Shown piece by piece: positions 42,715 to 55,214 of a stretch of DNA of 64,000 bases. The stretch covers positions 18,627,321 through 18,691,320 of the forward strand of contig CM025849.1 of NCBI GenBank assembly GCA_003952965.2, given 5' to 3'. Under the pieces are notes generated by a model, which did not search any database, had not been told where the DNA came from, and worked only from the letters and a program-made list of their open reading frames with translations. The position numbers and the translations under genes were made by a program. How positions within the stretch are numbered: position 1 is the stretch's first letter; every line of letters starts with the position of its first letter. The DNA comes from Morella rubra (Eukaryota; Streptophyta; Magnoliopsida; Fagales; Myricaceae).

Positions 42715-45700
42715 ATGATGACATACGAGCAAGATCCTGATGTTGTTCGGTGGGGTCTTCAGCTCTTTGACAGCAATCCATACTCTAACTGCAGCTATTA
42801 TGGAACCAATATGCAAGATGATGTGGATTATTGTCATGGACCGTATTTCAGGGCGGAGAATTACGATACTGAATGTAACAATCTGGAAAATGATGAGATT
42901 ATTGCCCAAGCTCTTCAAGAAGAACTATCCCAACTTGCAGTTGTAGAAGCACCAGGATCTCCAGATGAAGAGTTCAAGCATTTGCATGTATCTGCTTTCT
43001 CACAGAATTGGCTCGGTCAATCTATGGGAAACTGCGGCTCTGGTATTGCTCGGTTCTAAAAGTTTAAACTAATGAGCAAGTTAGTATGGTAGGCTGTGTG
43101 GTGTTGCTGTTGTGTATTTTGTTTACATTTTTCAGAAATTGTAGGGCAGGAGTGCGGCCAGGAAGAGGCTGATAATGTGGGACCTTCTACTTCATGCTCT
43201 AGCACTGATGAAAACTCGATCTGTGGGGATGAGTGGTTATATTCACTAGAGTTGATGGATGAGTATGCTCTTGATGGAGAAGTGGGAAAAAGGTTAAACC
43301 AGATGGTTCCTGTTCCTGTAAGTGCAGCATTAACATAGTGTTTGTGTATCAAAAAATTTAACAAAATTTTATTAAAATTTTACCTTTACAAACACACATC
43401 AAAATTTTACTTTTACTTTTATCTCTCATTCACCAATTCCAATACCACCTTTTTTTTAACACCAACACAAATTAAAATGTTTTTATTCATTCCACACAAT
43501 GGCAAAACTTTATTCTACAATAACCTATTCAAGGGAATATTTGCTTTATGAGCCTTTCAATTCTACTCCCTATTAATATCATATTGAAAGACTTTTTTAT
43601 AGTATATAGAAAGAACAGATAAAGCTGTCAGTTTGTCTGTGAATAAGTATGTGGGCTCTATCATTTAATTTATGAGTATATATTGACACTTGTGTGCAGA
43701 CACTATCTGCCCTGTTGTATTCTGTTTAATGGCCATCCTGTAGTATATTGACACTTGACCTTGTGAGTAAGTCAGATCACGCATCAAATCCCTTCTGGTT
43801 GTGTGATTTGTATTTACCTTATAATAAAATATTGACTTCTTGTTGGATCAATTTTACTTAAAAACTTCCCCCTTTTTGTAAATGCTGAATATTTGATTTG
43901 ATTCCTATGCACACCCAGACACAAACATGGAGACGTATATGTTGTCTGAAGCTAGTAGTCCTTTTTTTTTTTCGACTCTTTTCTTTTCTTTGTTGGGAAG
44001 GGAGGGTGGGGGGGGGGGCGGCATATGAGCTATAGTCATTCTGTGCCTGATACTGATAGATAAGTTTGTTTCTTTAGGCCTGAAAATAGACAATTGATTG
44101 TGACATTTATAGTTTATACTCAGTCTTATCCTTCTTTCAGCATGTACCAAGAATCAATGGGGAAATACCCTCAGTTGATGAAGAAACTTTAGATCATCAA
44201 CGGCTACTTGACAGGTATTCTGCCCTATTACATGGTGCTTTCTTCTCTCTATACCCCGCCCCTCCCGGCCCCTCCTTTGCTCCCCCTCTCCTCAAAATTT
44301 CTAGGATTTTCTTGTGTCTGGTTTTGTAGGTAAGAATTCTTCAGTGAAACTGATGCTTGAAAATTTTTTTTTTCCAACCCTCCCTCCTTTTTAGATTGCA
44401 GTTATATGAGTTGGTTGAGAATAAAGTTCAAGGAGATGGTAACTGTCAGGTGAGCATGTTCTGCTCACAGCATGCACACTGTAGATCATATTTTATTGTG
44501 ATGTACAACGTCTGATATGATTACAGCTTTTGCTTACATTCCATTATGAAAGTAGATGTGGTAGTTATGTTTTGGAGTTCTATATTGCTTGCGTTTTCTA
44601 TGTAAGCCTGTTAATGTTTCTTGGATAACTGTAAGGAAATGTTTGAAGTTCTGTTTCACTTTGATTTTCATTATTGGCATGTCTATGATGGTTTCACATT
44701 TCTATTTCGAAATCATGATTTAGCTTTTATTCATCAGGAAAGATATCCTTATGAACAATTTCCAGAGAGATAAAGTTAGTTGGGCTTCGGGATTATTGAC
44801 TGAGGAATAAATGGTTTCTCTCGTAGGTTAAATGATAAAAATAAGTATTACCTGTCTGGCCACATTTTTGCGTTAAGCGTATCTTCTGTTTTTTTTTTTT
44901 GTTTGCTTACCATAAAATCATAGTTCTGGATTTTTTCACTGTTCTTATTCAATTCATACGAATTCCACTTTCCACCTGTTGAGAATTTTTATGGTTAGGA
45001 ATTAGCTTTGCTAGAAATGATGTGACGTTTTGGGTACCAGTTGTATTTTTTACTTCATTTGTCTGTCTCATTTATCTGCTGTCTATTTAAGGGGGCTGTT
45101 GATTGACAACCTTTGTATGTGTTTTACAATTGACTTCTGGGATCCTGAAGCCAGGGGTGATTTGTTAAAAATAAACACTGACATTTACGAACAATGCACA
45201 TCTAACAAAATACAGTCTAATTGGCCTCTTATGTCGGTCATTTTAATCCAATTGAAGTGAAAGCTGACTGCTCATCTATTATGGTGCTTGAATACTTACA
45301 TGACGTCTCATTAGTTCCATTATATTACCAGTTTCGCGCTTTATCAGATCAATTTTACCGCACGCCTGAGCACCACAACTTTGTGAGAGAGCAAGTTACA
45401 AGTCAGGTTGGTTTTCTTTACTGCACTACAGCTTAGTGCTGTAGCATATTCCTTTTAACCATGAGTTTTATTGGGTGCATTACTCTTGTGATGCATATTC
45501 TGTTGCAACATTTGCAATGATCAGCTGAAGTCTTACCCGGAGATATATGAGGGATATGTTCCCATGGCTTATGGTGATTATCTGGAGAAGATGTCCAAGT
45601 ATCATTCTGCTCCTTTTAGTTGGATTACTTAAAATTTGTCTGGGAATATATTTTGACCTTGCTTCTGCTATCGTTTGGTTGAAAATAGGAGTGGCGAATG

Positions 45701-48700
45701 GGGCGATCATGTCACTTTGCAGGCAGCTGCAGATTCGGTATGCTTATATGATTTCAACATTCCTGCAGTTACAATGGATTTATAGGGGAATTTAAAATGG
45801 ATTTATAGGGAATTTTAAAAATCACTGCCTGATTTTTTATCAGATTTTAAAAACAAGTCTAGGTTTCTAGAATTGACAAATCAATTCCGGCATTTCAATT
45901 ATGGAGGTCATGCTCACTTTTTCAGCTTTCTGTCTAATGTATCTAGTAATCTACTTGCAGTATGGTGTTAAAATATTTGTGATAACATCTTTCAAGGACA
46001 CCTGCTACATCGAGATTATTCCTAATGTTGAGAGGTCTAAGCGAGGTACTTTTCATAGAGTTTATCAAGTTCCAACTGTAACCATTAAGAACTAGGAACA
46101 AATATTTATCACTGCATTGTTTTCCATGATAATGATTTTATGATATTTATCTAATGCTGTTCATTAAATGTAATATGAGACGTTCTTGCTTTGCAAGGCT
46201 TTATCTAGTGGTGGTGTTTGTGGCTTAAAATAATGCATGACTATGTTAGGGGAGAATATTTTCAGGGTCCATGTGGGTTTTCAATATGTTCTATGACCTC
46301 ACCTTGCCATAGACCTCTCCATGCAATTTATTAGTGGATCCGCACCCTAGGTTTTTTATTACTCATTTTGTGTTCTATTAAAAAGAAACTAAATGCTTAG
46401 AAAAAAAGAAGAAGAAAGAAACTAAATGGTTGGTATCTCAAATTATTGAACATATCAAACTATCTAGGGGCATCTTGCGGGGATCCTTTGGTGACCATTG
46501 GAATCAAGGTAAAACAAAGGTTTTTTGAAACCTCTGTGATTGGAACACAGGCATTGCATTTGCAATTTGGTTCACTCATGTGTAGTTACGAGTCATCTTC
46601 ACCCTAATGGGGTCTATCTTCTCAACGAACCATATAGCATATTGTTCATTGATGAATCCCTTGCTCTGTATTTTCCACCCATTTTGTTGGGCAAAGAAAG
46701 ACATCTCCTCACTTAGAAAAAATCCTCCTGGAATCTACATGATGGTAAATAGCCTTCATTTTATCAGTGGAAGTGACTTCTGGATATGTTTTCTTAACAC
46801 TAAACCTATATGATGGTCTATAGCCTTCTTTTGGAATAAACCTTGCCAATCAATTCAAGGGGGTATTGTAAACAGAAGTAGGTGTATCCATTGAGTTGCA
46901 TCTTCTTCTTCTAATGATGAGCATAGTTGTCAGCCCCAGAACCAATGATGTATCATATTTTTTCCTTTTTAGGCAATGATTTGTCATGATGCAATAACCT
47001 ATAATTATATCCAATGTTCCAAATTTGCTTTTATTTTGATGAACATGCCATGTTTTAACTGCTTTCTCCCAAGTCCCCGTGTAAACAATATTTGTGGGTA
47101 ATTTTAGTTGTGCTTGGCATTTTTCCATATTTATGTTAGTTTCAACTTAGTATTTTTGGCTGGAACCAAATTGAAGAGAAAGTTCTTTTTCCTGTTTAAC
47201 TTTTTTTCTTCGTGCTGTGTAAAGAAATGAGGATGACCTGTTCTTTTCCCTTTTGCAGTAATTTGTTTGAGCTTTTGGGCGGAGGTGCACTATAATTCAA
47301 TATATCCTGAAGGAGGTAAAAATCCACATCTGTTGTTTTGGACATTCTCTATTGCATATTCTTTACGGAAAACAGGAAGGATGTGTTCTACTGAATGCAA
47401 GTTGGAATGTTCTTGTAAATCAAAGTGATTAATCCAACTATCAAGTCCTTTTAGTCTGTATTCTACAAAAAGGTGGGTTGACTTTGGAAGCTACAACTTT
47501 TTCGTTGTTGGATTAGGTTTATACTTCATATATGTCGACTAAACTTGAGAGGGCCATACCTAGGATATGTTACACTGACCTATTGGTTTTCGAGGGAACT
47601 TGATGAACAGGTAACCAAAATCCTGAAATATCCATATATTTGACCAGAATGAAAAAAGAAAAAAAGGAACTATGTGATTAGGATAGCTATGTATTGGCTG
47701 CCAAACGGAGATGATTGCCACTCTTGTTTGACGTGGACAAATGAAACACTATTTAAAACAGTTAAAGGCAAAGGAGATAGAAAAAGGGAGAGTGAGATAA
47801 AAAGATATACGTCAAAGATGTAATAATACATGTTTTTTTCCTTTTTTTTTTGGGGGGCGGGGAATGTTCTTGATAAATTCCATCCGCCATGGGGTAGATT
47901 CATTTGACACCCTAGCTTTTTGCACAAACTTCATCTGATTTAATTTCTGCTGTAATTTGGGGTTTTCGTACTTTATCTAAGATGTACACCTAATAAATTC
48001 TAAAAAGCTGTTTCTACTTGCATTCAGAAATGCCACCAGAACTTAAATACGAGTATGTCCTTTCAGTTAATTAAGAAAAGGCTCTAGATGTGCAAGAAGA
48101 ACAAAAAAGGAAAGAAAAGGTTCCAGATGTGCATCTTGACCAAAAGAAAGCTACTAGCTTTCCATTTCAGGTGCTCTTCGTTGCTAAATGTAATGGCGCA
48201 TATGACTAGACAAAGATTGTTTTGGGGGATACTTTTCAACTATAAGACCACTTCCAGATAATCAAAATACATGTGTAGAAACTTCTAAAGAAACTGGAGT
48301 CAAGATTGTGCCAAATTTAATTCATACAAGAAGGGTCCAGTTGTATGGAGCCCTCTTCACTGCTCTCCGCCAATGCCTTATAGATGACTACGTAATTCTG
48401 TACGTCCAATTTAATGATGATATTGATTGGGGCTAGTATGTATGTTGGTCCAGCATTCCTGTAAGCATACTCCAATTAAGTTTGCAAATACAGGATAAAA
48501 GATGCATAGATTTGTATATCTCCGACACACTCGATTGCATAGACCAACAACGGGGCTTACATTTAGCTCAGTCAAACAAGTTGTTGAATGTATTCTCTTC
48601 TAGGTAGCTCTAGATAGTCACTGGGATAAATAGGATTTATGTCATCAATCAAGTTGTACCCTAAACCTCTATTAAGTTGTATATGTATTTAACGTTTTAG

Positions 48701-48972
48701 TCCAATGCGTGGGATTATAACAGGCTTTGGTTGTGGGTTGGCTGCTAGTACTTGTGGCCTGGTTTGGTTAGTCCAGCCGGTAAAAGAATTGTTTTCAGAT
48801 CACATCACCTTTCAGGATTAGCCATTTATAGTACTTGGAACTGTTCCGAAGTTGAGTAATGCTCTGTATATATTGTGGTTTTTACCCAGATGTGCCGGCA
48901 TCTGTGATTAAGAAGAAGAAAAGAAGGTGGATGCTTAGAAATAGGCATCTGGAGTCATTAAATGAAGACTGA
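42715..48972 (+). CDS. OTU-domain cysteine-type deubiquitinase (OTU9/OTU10-like), ten coding exons
   Basis: Removes ubiquitin from proteins; family: ovarian-tumour (OTU) cysteine proteases. Coding exons by GT-AG borders: 42715-43042, 43136-43317, 44141-44214, 44395-44449, 45332-45406, 45525-45598, 45689-45737, 45961-46045, 47259-47315, 48890-48972. They join in frame to 353 residues ending at TGA. The N-terminus MMTYEQDPDVVRWGLQLFD is typical of the plant subgroup. The OTU domain spans about residues 195-326. GDGNCQFRALSDQFYRTPEH carries Asp209 and catalytic Cys212 (split after Gln by an intron), and FWAEVHYNSIYPEGD carries His318. The basic tail is KKKKRRWMLRNRH. The first ATG (42715) is followed directly by a second (42718); either could start. 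No stop or frameshift was found, so it is probably functional. Confidence 0.92.
43318..44140 (+). other. OTU gene intron 2
   Basis: This 823-bp intron is bounded by GTAAGT and CTTTCAG. It holds a G11 run near 44010 and T-rich tracts, and no coding sequence. Confidence 0.8.
46046..48889 (+). other. OTU gene introns 8 and 9 with the small exon 47259-47315 between them
   Basis: Introns of 1213 bp (46046-47258) and 1574 bp (47316-48889) flank the 57-bp exon coding for the catalytic His. They contain A/T-rich and poly-T tracts and no recognised transposon protein. Confidence 0.75.
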
Positions 48973-50164
48973 CTGAATGGTAATAATGGACTCGTCCCCT
49001 TTCTCTCAGTTGCTTCCTACAAATTCATTCTGTTGCTGGGTTCCTTTCAGAATGAAATTTTAAGGACGGATATTAAAGGCACGAGTACTTCTATGCTTAG
49101 GCCTTATTTGTACATCTCCTTTCGTGGAACTCCAGACTTCATTCTTTCTGATTATTAATATCTTATGTAAAACTCTCCTTTGGTTTTGTTAGCAGAGCGG
49201 TTATACTGGGTTCTGCTGTTTTCAATCTTGTTCGGGACCTTGTGCACAAATTTTTGTCGACTGCATGTGCCAATTTTTGAGGTCACATGTATTGTTTGGA
49301 TATTTGTGATTACGGGAAAAACATATTTGGTTTTTCATCATGATCAACTATAGAAATGGAAAGAAAAAATTTTCAACAAAAGTTGAAATTTATTGGTTTT
49401 CAGTCATACATAGTAACAGCTTTGGTTTCTGTAGGGTTGTTTTTAATCTTCAGTTAGGATCCCCCGATAAGATCTTGCCCCGTATTCATAAGGAAAAGCC
49501 CCACGGGGGCAGGAGATCCACTCAAGTAATATTACTATGTTAATATAATCGTTTCTGTTAATTAGCACTCGTATTTGTTAACGAAGTTTTAAGTGGTTAA
49601 CAGTGACACGTCATGACCAATATCGAATCTTCACGTGTCCGTTTTTCTTTAGAAAAAATTATTGAGTGCTGACGGAGCTCGTTCTTAAACTCATCTGCTA
49701 CGAAAAGTAGCTCTTTTGTGATGAAAAAATTTAGCACCAAAGAGCAAAAATGTTTGGTGTTCACTGGGTCGTTAAAGCCGCATAAACTCTTATAGATCTA
49801 TCTTAGCTTGTATCCGTTAAAAACAAAAACAAAAACGTTGTCCTAACAAGGCTACAAAAACAAATACACTGTCCAGGGATGAGTGGATTACTGAGTTCGC
49901 AGGCTGAAGTAGTGCCAACAACTAGGTGCTAGGCTCGAGGTTACGGTTCTTTGGTAGGCAGGAACGAAGCTAGAGGACGGGTGTCGTCATGGACCCCCAG
50001 CCCCGTGAAAATGAGTGGAAAAAATTGGTTTAATTACTTTATTGGACCTTGCCGTATGTACAAATTTCAAATAAATCCTGATAGTACTTTTCAAGACGTA
50101 ATTTGTATGGAATATTTTATCCATCTAAGGTGTTCGGTTTAACGTAGCGGCTTTACATGGGGCA
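48973..50164. other. 3' flank of the OTU gene
   Basis: The 3' untranslated region starts at 48973; its end is not obvious (no clear AATAAA close by). Beyond about 49500 the sequence is AT-rich intergenic DNA without a recognised gene. Confidence 0.5.
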
Positions 50165-50953
50165 GCAAAAGCTAGTCACAAAAAATTTTTAGTGACAAAA
50201 ATTTTTTCATCACCCATTAGACGATATATTGTCCAAAACAGAAGATACAACATCCAGGTTCATAACCGATCGATCTGCTAAAAGAGACAATAGAATGACT
50301 AGTTTCACACGATCAAACAGTATATTTGATGATACAACGTCCAGCACACGATCAAACCGGATTATTTGGTGATAGAACATTCACATGTGTGTCCAACCAT
50401 GCGTCGTGGACAAAAAAAAGTTCTTTGATGGTAGAACATCCACGTAGAGTTTTTTTTTTTTTTTTTGAAATATTAAAAATTAAAATTAAAACCAAAACGT
50501 ATGAAAATTTTGAACTAATACAAATAGAATACAAAATTCAATAATTTTTTACATTCATACATTCAGAAAAATTAAAATGACAATCATAATCAAACAAAAT
50601 AAAAAAACTGCAATAAACATAGACGATCGAACAACGGAGTGACGAAAAGTTGTCACAAAATAATTGCTCCTCTTGACAACCATTTTCGTCACCAAAAATT
50701 ATTTTAATTTTAATTTTTTATTTTTTTAGTGATAAAACTTTCGTCACTATAAGTATATCTTTCATGATGAAATTTGAATTTCATCCTGAATATTGACTAT
50801 TGTAACGAATTTTGTGACTCAATCAATTTGCGTCACTAAGAGATAGATTTTTAGTGACGAACATTAAAATTTGTCACAAAAACCTTACTTTAAATAACGA
50901 AATTCATTTCATCACACATCATTTCATTACTAAAAGTCAAAATTCTTGTAGTG
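50165..50953. mobile_element. CACTA-type transposon end (non-autonomous, left end not found)
   Basis: The right border reads ...AAAGTCAAAATTCTTGTAGTG at 50953. Its reverse complement starts CACTACAAGAATTTTGAC, the classic CACTA (En/Spm) terminal repeat. Inside are many GTGACGAA, GTCACTAA and TTAGTGAC words in both orientations, like CACTA subterminal repeats. The left CACTACAAGAA end was not found, so it is truncated or mutated. There is also a run of degenerate repeats with GATCAAAC and GATAGAACATCCAC words at 50290-50450. No transposase is present. Confidence 0.6.
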
Positions 50954-52160
50954 ACCCAATGTTTGATGCTGGAAGCCATTGCATACAAAACATGGTGGTC
51001 TGATGAATTTATAGTCACTAAAAAAATTAAAGTAACTTATATATTAAAATCCAAGCAAAATACAGTCGATACAAACTAGGAGAATGCCCAAAGGCCAGCA
51101 ACAAAGTCTAAATGGAACCGAAAGCCCTACAATAAGCCGAATTCGAAGATTCAAAAGCCAATTCAGTCACAAGGGCTGGATCCAAGAACAACCACAAGGG
51201 CTATAAGACAACCAAAAATGGGCCATAAGGACCGGGACCCAAAACAAACAAAAGCCGACCACAAGGGTAGGGAAGCAAACCAAACTGACCAGAAAAAACA
51301 GGACACGGTACAAACACAAACTGACTTCAAGAGCCAAAACACAATACAACAACAAATCAACCATCAAGATTGGGACACAACACATCCGCCACACATGGCG
51401 GCATTAGTTTCCACTCGAGGAAAGAAAGTCAAAGCAACAATTTGACTCCCTCAGGAAATTCTCTAAGCTAGAACCAGCTGCATAGAGGGGAAGAGAAAAA
51501 ATGACATCTTTAGGCAATATAAAACAACGGCGACCAGAGCCACTAAAGGAAAAAGGTTGAATCTATCCAGAAAGAGAAGTGAAGAGGCACAAGAGGCCTA
51601 CAGAGCTTATGAACTAGGGATGGTGCAAAAATGCCCTACAGGTGAGTGGCACGCGCCGGCAGGTGTGCATCGGATTGGCATTGAGAGGACCGTCGAGAGA
51701 TGTTGAGAACAGCAAGAAGGAGCGAGTCCCCCAAAAAAGGGCCAAAACAACCAAGTTGAAGGTGAAACAGAACGGATCTCACGCATACATGTGCAGCATC
51801 ACACGCCAACCATTCATCACCGGTCTTGGCCAAAAATGATAGCTGGCGGGAGGGCTTCCATCTATGGTGGTCGTGCATAGTATAGACCACCGAATACTTC
51901 GAGATCTAGCCTCTTTTGATTTTGAAAAAAGGTCCAAAAATAAGACAGAAAAGCCTAAAAACAGGCCGGAAAAGGGCACTAAGAACAAATCCCAGCCACG
52001 CCTCTGACCGAAAATGCGGGTGGGGAAGCGTACAAGAGGAAGGGGAGGGGAGATTCTAGAGAGAAGGAGTAGTATCTCTCTAGAATCGGCTTTGTCGACG
52101 ATATTTTTAACGCATATTTCTATTCGAACACAGATTTGTGACAAAATTTGTCATCTCTAT
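50954..52160. other. intergenic, no recognised gene
   Basis: Short ORFs on both strands lack known motifs. At 51160-51310 CACAAGGG and GGACACGG-type words recur in a purine-rich stretch. The block 51640-52080 is relatively GC-rich and may be a TE remnant, but I cannot assign it. Confidence 0.35.
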
Positions 52161-52381
52161 TATGCATATTTTGGGTTAATTACACTTTGCACCCATGCAA
52201 TTTGTAGGGTTTCACACTTTGCACCTCCTTCTTTTAATTTTGACACATTTCACCCACATGGTTATGAGTTCGTTCGATTTGTACCCGACCATTTATTTAT
52301 CCATTAAAATGAATGGAAATCTTAATAATGTGTTTTGCATGTGGCTCACCCATTTTGTCCCTAATATTTATAACTTTATAG

Positions 52382-52574
52382 AGTTAATTACACTTTGCAC
52401 CCATGTGGTTTAGGGGGGTCTGATACTTTGCACCTCGTTCTTTTATTTTTGAAACACTTTTCACCCACGTGTTCTACACGTGGTTGATTTTTCTATTAGA
52501 AATAACAAATAAATTGACAGTGGGGTTCAAATCTAAGTAAGCTAAAACCACATGGGTGCAAAGTGTAATTAACT
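52382..52574. mobile_element. inverted-repeat MITE with perfect 30-bp terminal repeats
   Basis: The 30 bp at 52382-52411 (AGTTAATTACACTTTGCACC then CATGTGGTTT) are the exact reverse complement of 52545-52574. The 133-bp centre has no ORF. A related direct copy of the left end lies at 52174 (TTAATTACACTTTGCACCCA) and a related right end at 53313-53338 (GGTGCAAAGTGTATTTAACC), so the unit belongs to a nest of the same family. TATAACTTTA occurs on both sides (about 52368 and 52575), a possible target duplication. Confidence 0.75.
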
Positions 52575-52599
52575 ATATAACTTTACAAGCTCTATTTTT

Positions 52600-52800
52600 T
52601 TCTTTTAGCAATGAAACTATTTTCTCACTAATAACTTTTTTCGTTCGAAGTAGATTGCCAGTTCCATATATGTTCGAGCTAGATTCCTATTTACAAAATT
52701 TCAAAATATTGCACATTTATGTCTCATAATTAATATATCTCAATATCAAAATAGATTTTGCTAACTCGAAACTTAAAAATATTCTTAAATACTAGTTTGC
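52600..52800. repeat. 200-bp direct repeat, copy 1 (copy 2 at 53342-53540)
   Basis: Both copies run TTTTAGCAATGAAA / TTTTAGCAATAAAA, CCATATATGTTCGA, AAAATTTCAAAAT, then GCACATTTAT and ATTCTTAAATACTA, about 745 bp apart. The MITE at 52902-53271 lies between them. They probably are parts of the element whose ends carry the TTAATTACACTTTGCACC repeat. Confidence 0.75.
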
Positions 52801-52901
52801 CACCAAAGCTAATTTTGCGACGCTAGAAGTCATTGAATACAAAACTTGGTGGTCTTTTGGTGATAAATTTCGCGTCGCTATAAAATTAATAGTTCGAACA
52901 A

Positions 52902-53271
52902 AGACATTGAGCCCATTATGTTATCTCTCGCAATGATTTGCACCCCGGAGTGAAATTTTAGCATCAAATTAGACGGCAATCGTATAGATGTGTCTCTCAC
53001 GAGACCTCAATTCTCATTAAATTACCGTATTGCCCTTTAATCTCAAACAAGTCACGATCAAATGAGCTTCAAAACCCAATAGGTGAAAATTGTGACTTGT
53101 TTGAAGCTCATTTAATCATGACTTGTTTAAGATTCAATGGCAATATGGTAATCTGACAGGGACTGAGGTAATGTGAGAGACACGTGTAAACGATTACCGT
53201 CTAATTTGACGCCAAAATTTCACTCTAGGTTGCAAATCGTTGGGAAATGTAACATAATAGGCTCAATGTCT
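52902..53271. mobile_element. long-hairpin MITE (about 75-bp imperfect inverted repeats)
   Basis: AGACATTGAGCCCATTATGT at 52902 is mirrored by ACATAATAGGCTCAATGTCT ending at 53271. Complementarity continues inward, e.g. TTTGCACCCCGGAGTGAAAT against ATTTCACTCTAGGTTGCAAA. The inner arms also pair (GACTTGTTTGA near the centre). No ORF is present. The element sits within a pair of direct repeats, consistent with insertion into an older element. Confidence 0.75.
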
Positions 53272-53553
53272 TAAAAATAAAAAAACTGGGGTGCAATGTG
53301 TCAACACCCCAAACATAAGGGGTGCAAAGTGTATTTAACCTTTTTTTATTTTAGCAATAAAAATATCTCCTCACGAATGATTTTTTCGTTCGAGCCAGAT
53401 TGCCTGTTCCATATATGTTCGAACCAGATTCCCATTTGCAAAATTTCAAAATCTTGCACATTTATATCTCATAATTAATACACCTCAATACCAAAACAGA
53501 TTTTGCTATCTCCGCAAAGCAATATTCTTAAATACTAATTCACATTACAAATA

Positions 53554-53782
53554 GAGATAAAATACAAAATCAATCCTTGTGCTATAAAAGTCAAATTAGT
53601 CTTCATCATAAGAAAATCATAAAATTAGTCTCTCTGATTTCACAAAAGCATAAAATCAATTCCTGAAGGAGGACCAATGGCAAACGAAAGTGGAACGAGA
53701 GAGACTAATTTTATTCTTTTGTTATCATAAGGACTAATTCAATTTTTACGTACAACATAGGGACTGATTTTGCATTTATCCC
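53554..53782. mobile_element. Mutator-like MITE with 9-bp target duplication TTACAAATA
   Basis: Terminal repeats are GAGATAAAATACAAAATCAA (53554) and the inverse TTGCATTTATCCC preceded by GGACTGATTT (to 53782). Both flanks carry TTACAAATA (53545-53553 and 53783-53791), an exact 9-bp duplication typical of Mutator-type insertions. The left-end sequence ATACAAAATCAATCC also occurs at 56348 and 56857, so the family recurs in this window. Confidence 0.8.
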
Positions 53783-54548
53783 TTACAAATATCTCAATAC
53801 ACAAATATAATGTGAAATAGAAAAAGTACCAACGCACTTCTCCACAAGTCGACAAATAAAAAATATGTATCACTATGCACATAAGTCCAAATCCTAGAAA
53901 ATTTTTTAAGGTTCTACTCAAGTTCAAAACTACCAACAAAACGAAACACAGTGAAAACCTCATAATTAGCAATGAAGCCCTACCTACAAATTTCATTGTG
54001 ATATTTGTGTCAAGATTCGTTGAAGTTAGCTCTTGTGTATACCTTTGCGCCTTACTACTCCTATTGTTTTTGGAGTCTCTCCTCTATTTCTGAATACTGT
54101 TTGATATTTAACTCGTTATAGTTTCTCTGCCTCGATATCATCATAGCCCCTCTGCTTGGAAGCTGAATGATTCTTATGACTATACCCTCTGGTCGACATT
54201 GCTTTGGACATGATCTAGTAATGCTTGGACATCATATAGCCCAGCTTTCAAACGCGACGGTATCGTATTGCCCCGGCACCGCTCGTGAATTCTCACAAAT
54301 TAGTTGCAGAAAAATAAGCTTGTCAATTGTCACCATAATTGTTCTAGTCAACTATGTTTTGCTTTCATTCATGAGATTTTATGCCTAACATTATAACCCC
54401 TGAGTACTCCAACCACCTGGGCAAGAACAGAAAGGTGGTGAAAACATATAATTACCGACATAATTAAAGATGCAGTTCAAATTTTCAATTAGCCCCCCTA
54501 AGGTGCAACTTGATTCAGGATTATACTAAAACTTTGTCAGTACTCTTC

Positions 54549-55139
54549 CTATTCATCTTTCTGATCCTCAGTAGCTTCCTCCTCAATCTCCGTCACTGAC
54601 TGCAACATGGCGATCTCATTCGCAGAGAATTCCAAATTAAAATTTTCAAGCAGATCAAATTCAAGGGGCGGCAACACCAGCTGATCAGGCCTCGAAATCC
54701 CACACTTCCTGACCATGTCTTTCCTCTCGTGAACAGTTTCAGCCTTGCCAGGGGAGTCCGGACGAGTCCAAGGAGGGCAGGACGAAACAGGGACGACCCC
54801 GTCGGCACTAGAACCATCAGCACTGGAACTCGCGAACACGCCGTTGCCAGTGGCAGCAATAATGGAGGACTCGGCCTGGCGTAAGAGCCATTCTATGGTC
54901 TGTCCGTCGGTTTTGTGACCGAGCTCGCCAGTAAGCTGAAAGATACGGGCAGCGCATACAGCAGGCAGGCGAATACGGCGGTCTCGGCCGTTCACCTTGG
55001 AATGGCGGTCTTTTGTTGCTCTAGAAGGAAGGAGCTTGGCTTTTGAGGAACTCGGTGTGCTTTTAGAATTGTACTGTTTGGGTAGCTTGATTGAGGAGCT
55101 AGAGAGTGTCATCTGCAAACTCTTTTTCTCTGACTCCAT
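54549..55139 (-). CDS. class I TCP transcription factor (TCP11-like), intronless
   Basis: A 196-residue protein starts at ATG 55139. The TCP domain covers about residues 42-100: [20 protein letters not shown] (basic region), [16 protein letters not shown] (helix I and loop) and [20 protein letters not shown] (helix II). The short basic region and [12 protein letters not shown] are features of class I (PCF) TCPs, and the short total length resembles Arabidopsis TCP11 (about 190 residues). Such nuclear proteins bind GGNCCCAC-type sites and regulate growth-related genes. The N-terminus is Ser/Lys-rich. The C-terminus has [16 protein letters not shown] and an acidic [13 protein letters not shown] end. 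A usual class I RELGHKSDG reads GELGHKTDG here. The frame is intact. Confidence 0.93.
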   Translation of the reverse strand: MESEKKSLQMTLSSSSIKLPKQYNSKSTPSSSKAKLLPSRATKDRHSKVNGRDRRIRLPAVCAARIFQLTGELGHKTDGQTIEWLLRQAESSIIAATGNGVFASSSADGSSADGVVPVSSCPPWTRPDSPGKAETVHERKDMVRKCGISRPDQLVLPPLEFDLLENFNLEFSANEIAMLQSVTEIEEEATEDQKDE

Positions 55140-55214
55140 ATCCGCACAGCAAAACTAGGGTTTTAGTCTTTTAGAGCTCGTACAATAATTCGCCTGATTC
55201 TGTGAGAGCGTGTG

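Noticed and set aside
45480-45795. ORFs on both strands within the OTU gene (45480-45795, 42712-42918)
   Set aside because: They are opposite-strand or intron-reading shadows of exons whose splice borders join in frame.
50352-50534. ORFs across the poly-T/A run near 50450
   Set aside because: They read homopolymer and AT-rich sequence inside the CACTA-type remnant.
54593-54859. 88-codon minus-strand ORF overlapping the TCP gene
   Set aside because: It is an alternative frame of the TCP coding sequence; the other frame carries the complete TCP domain.
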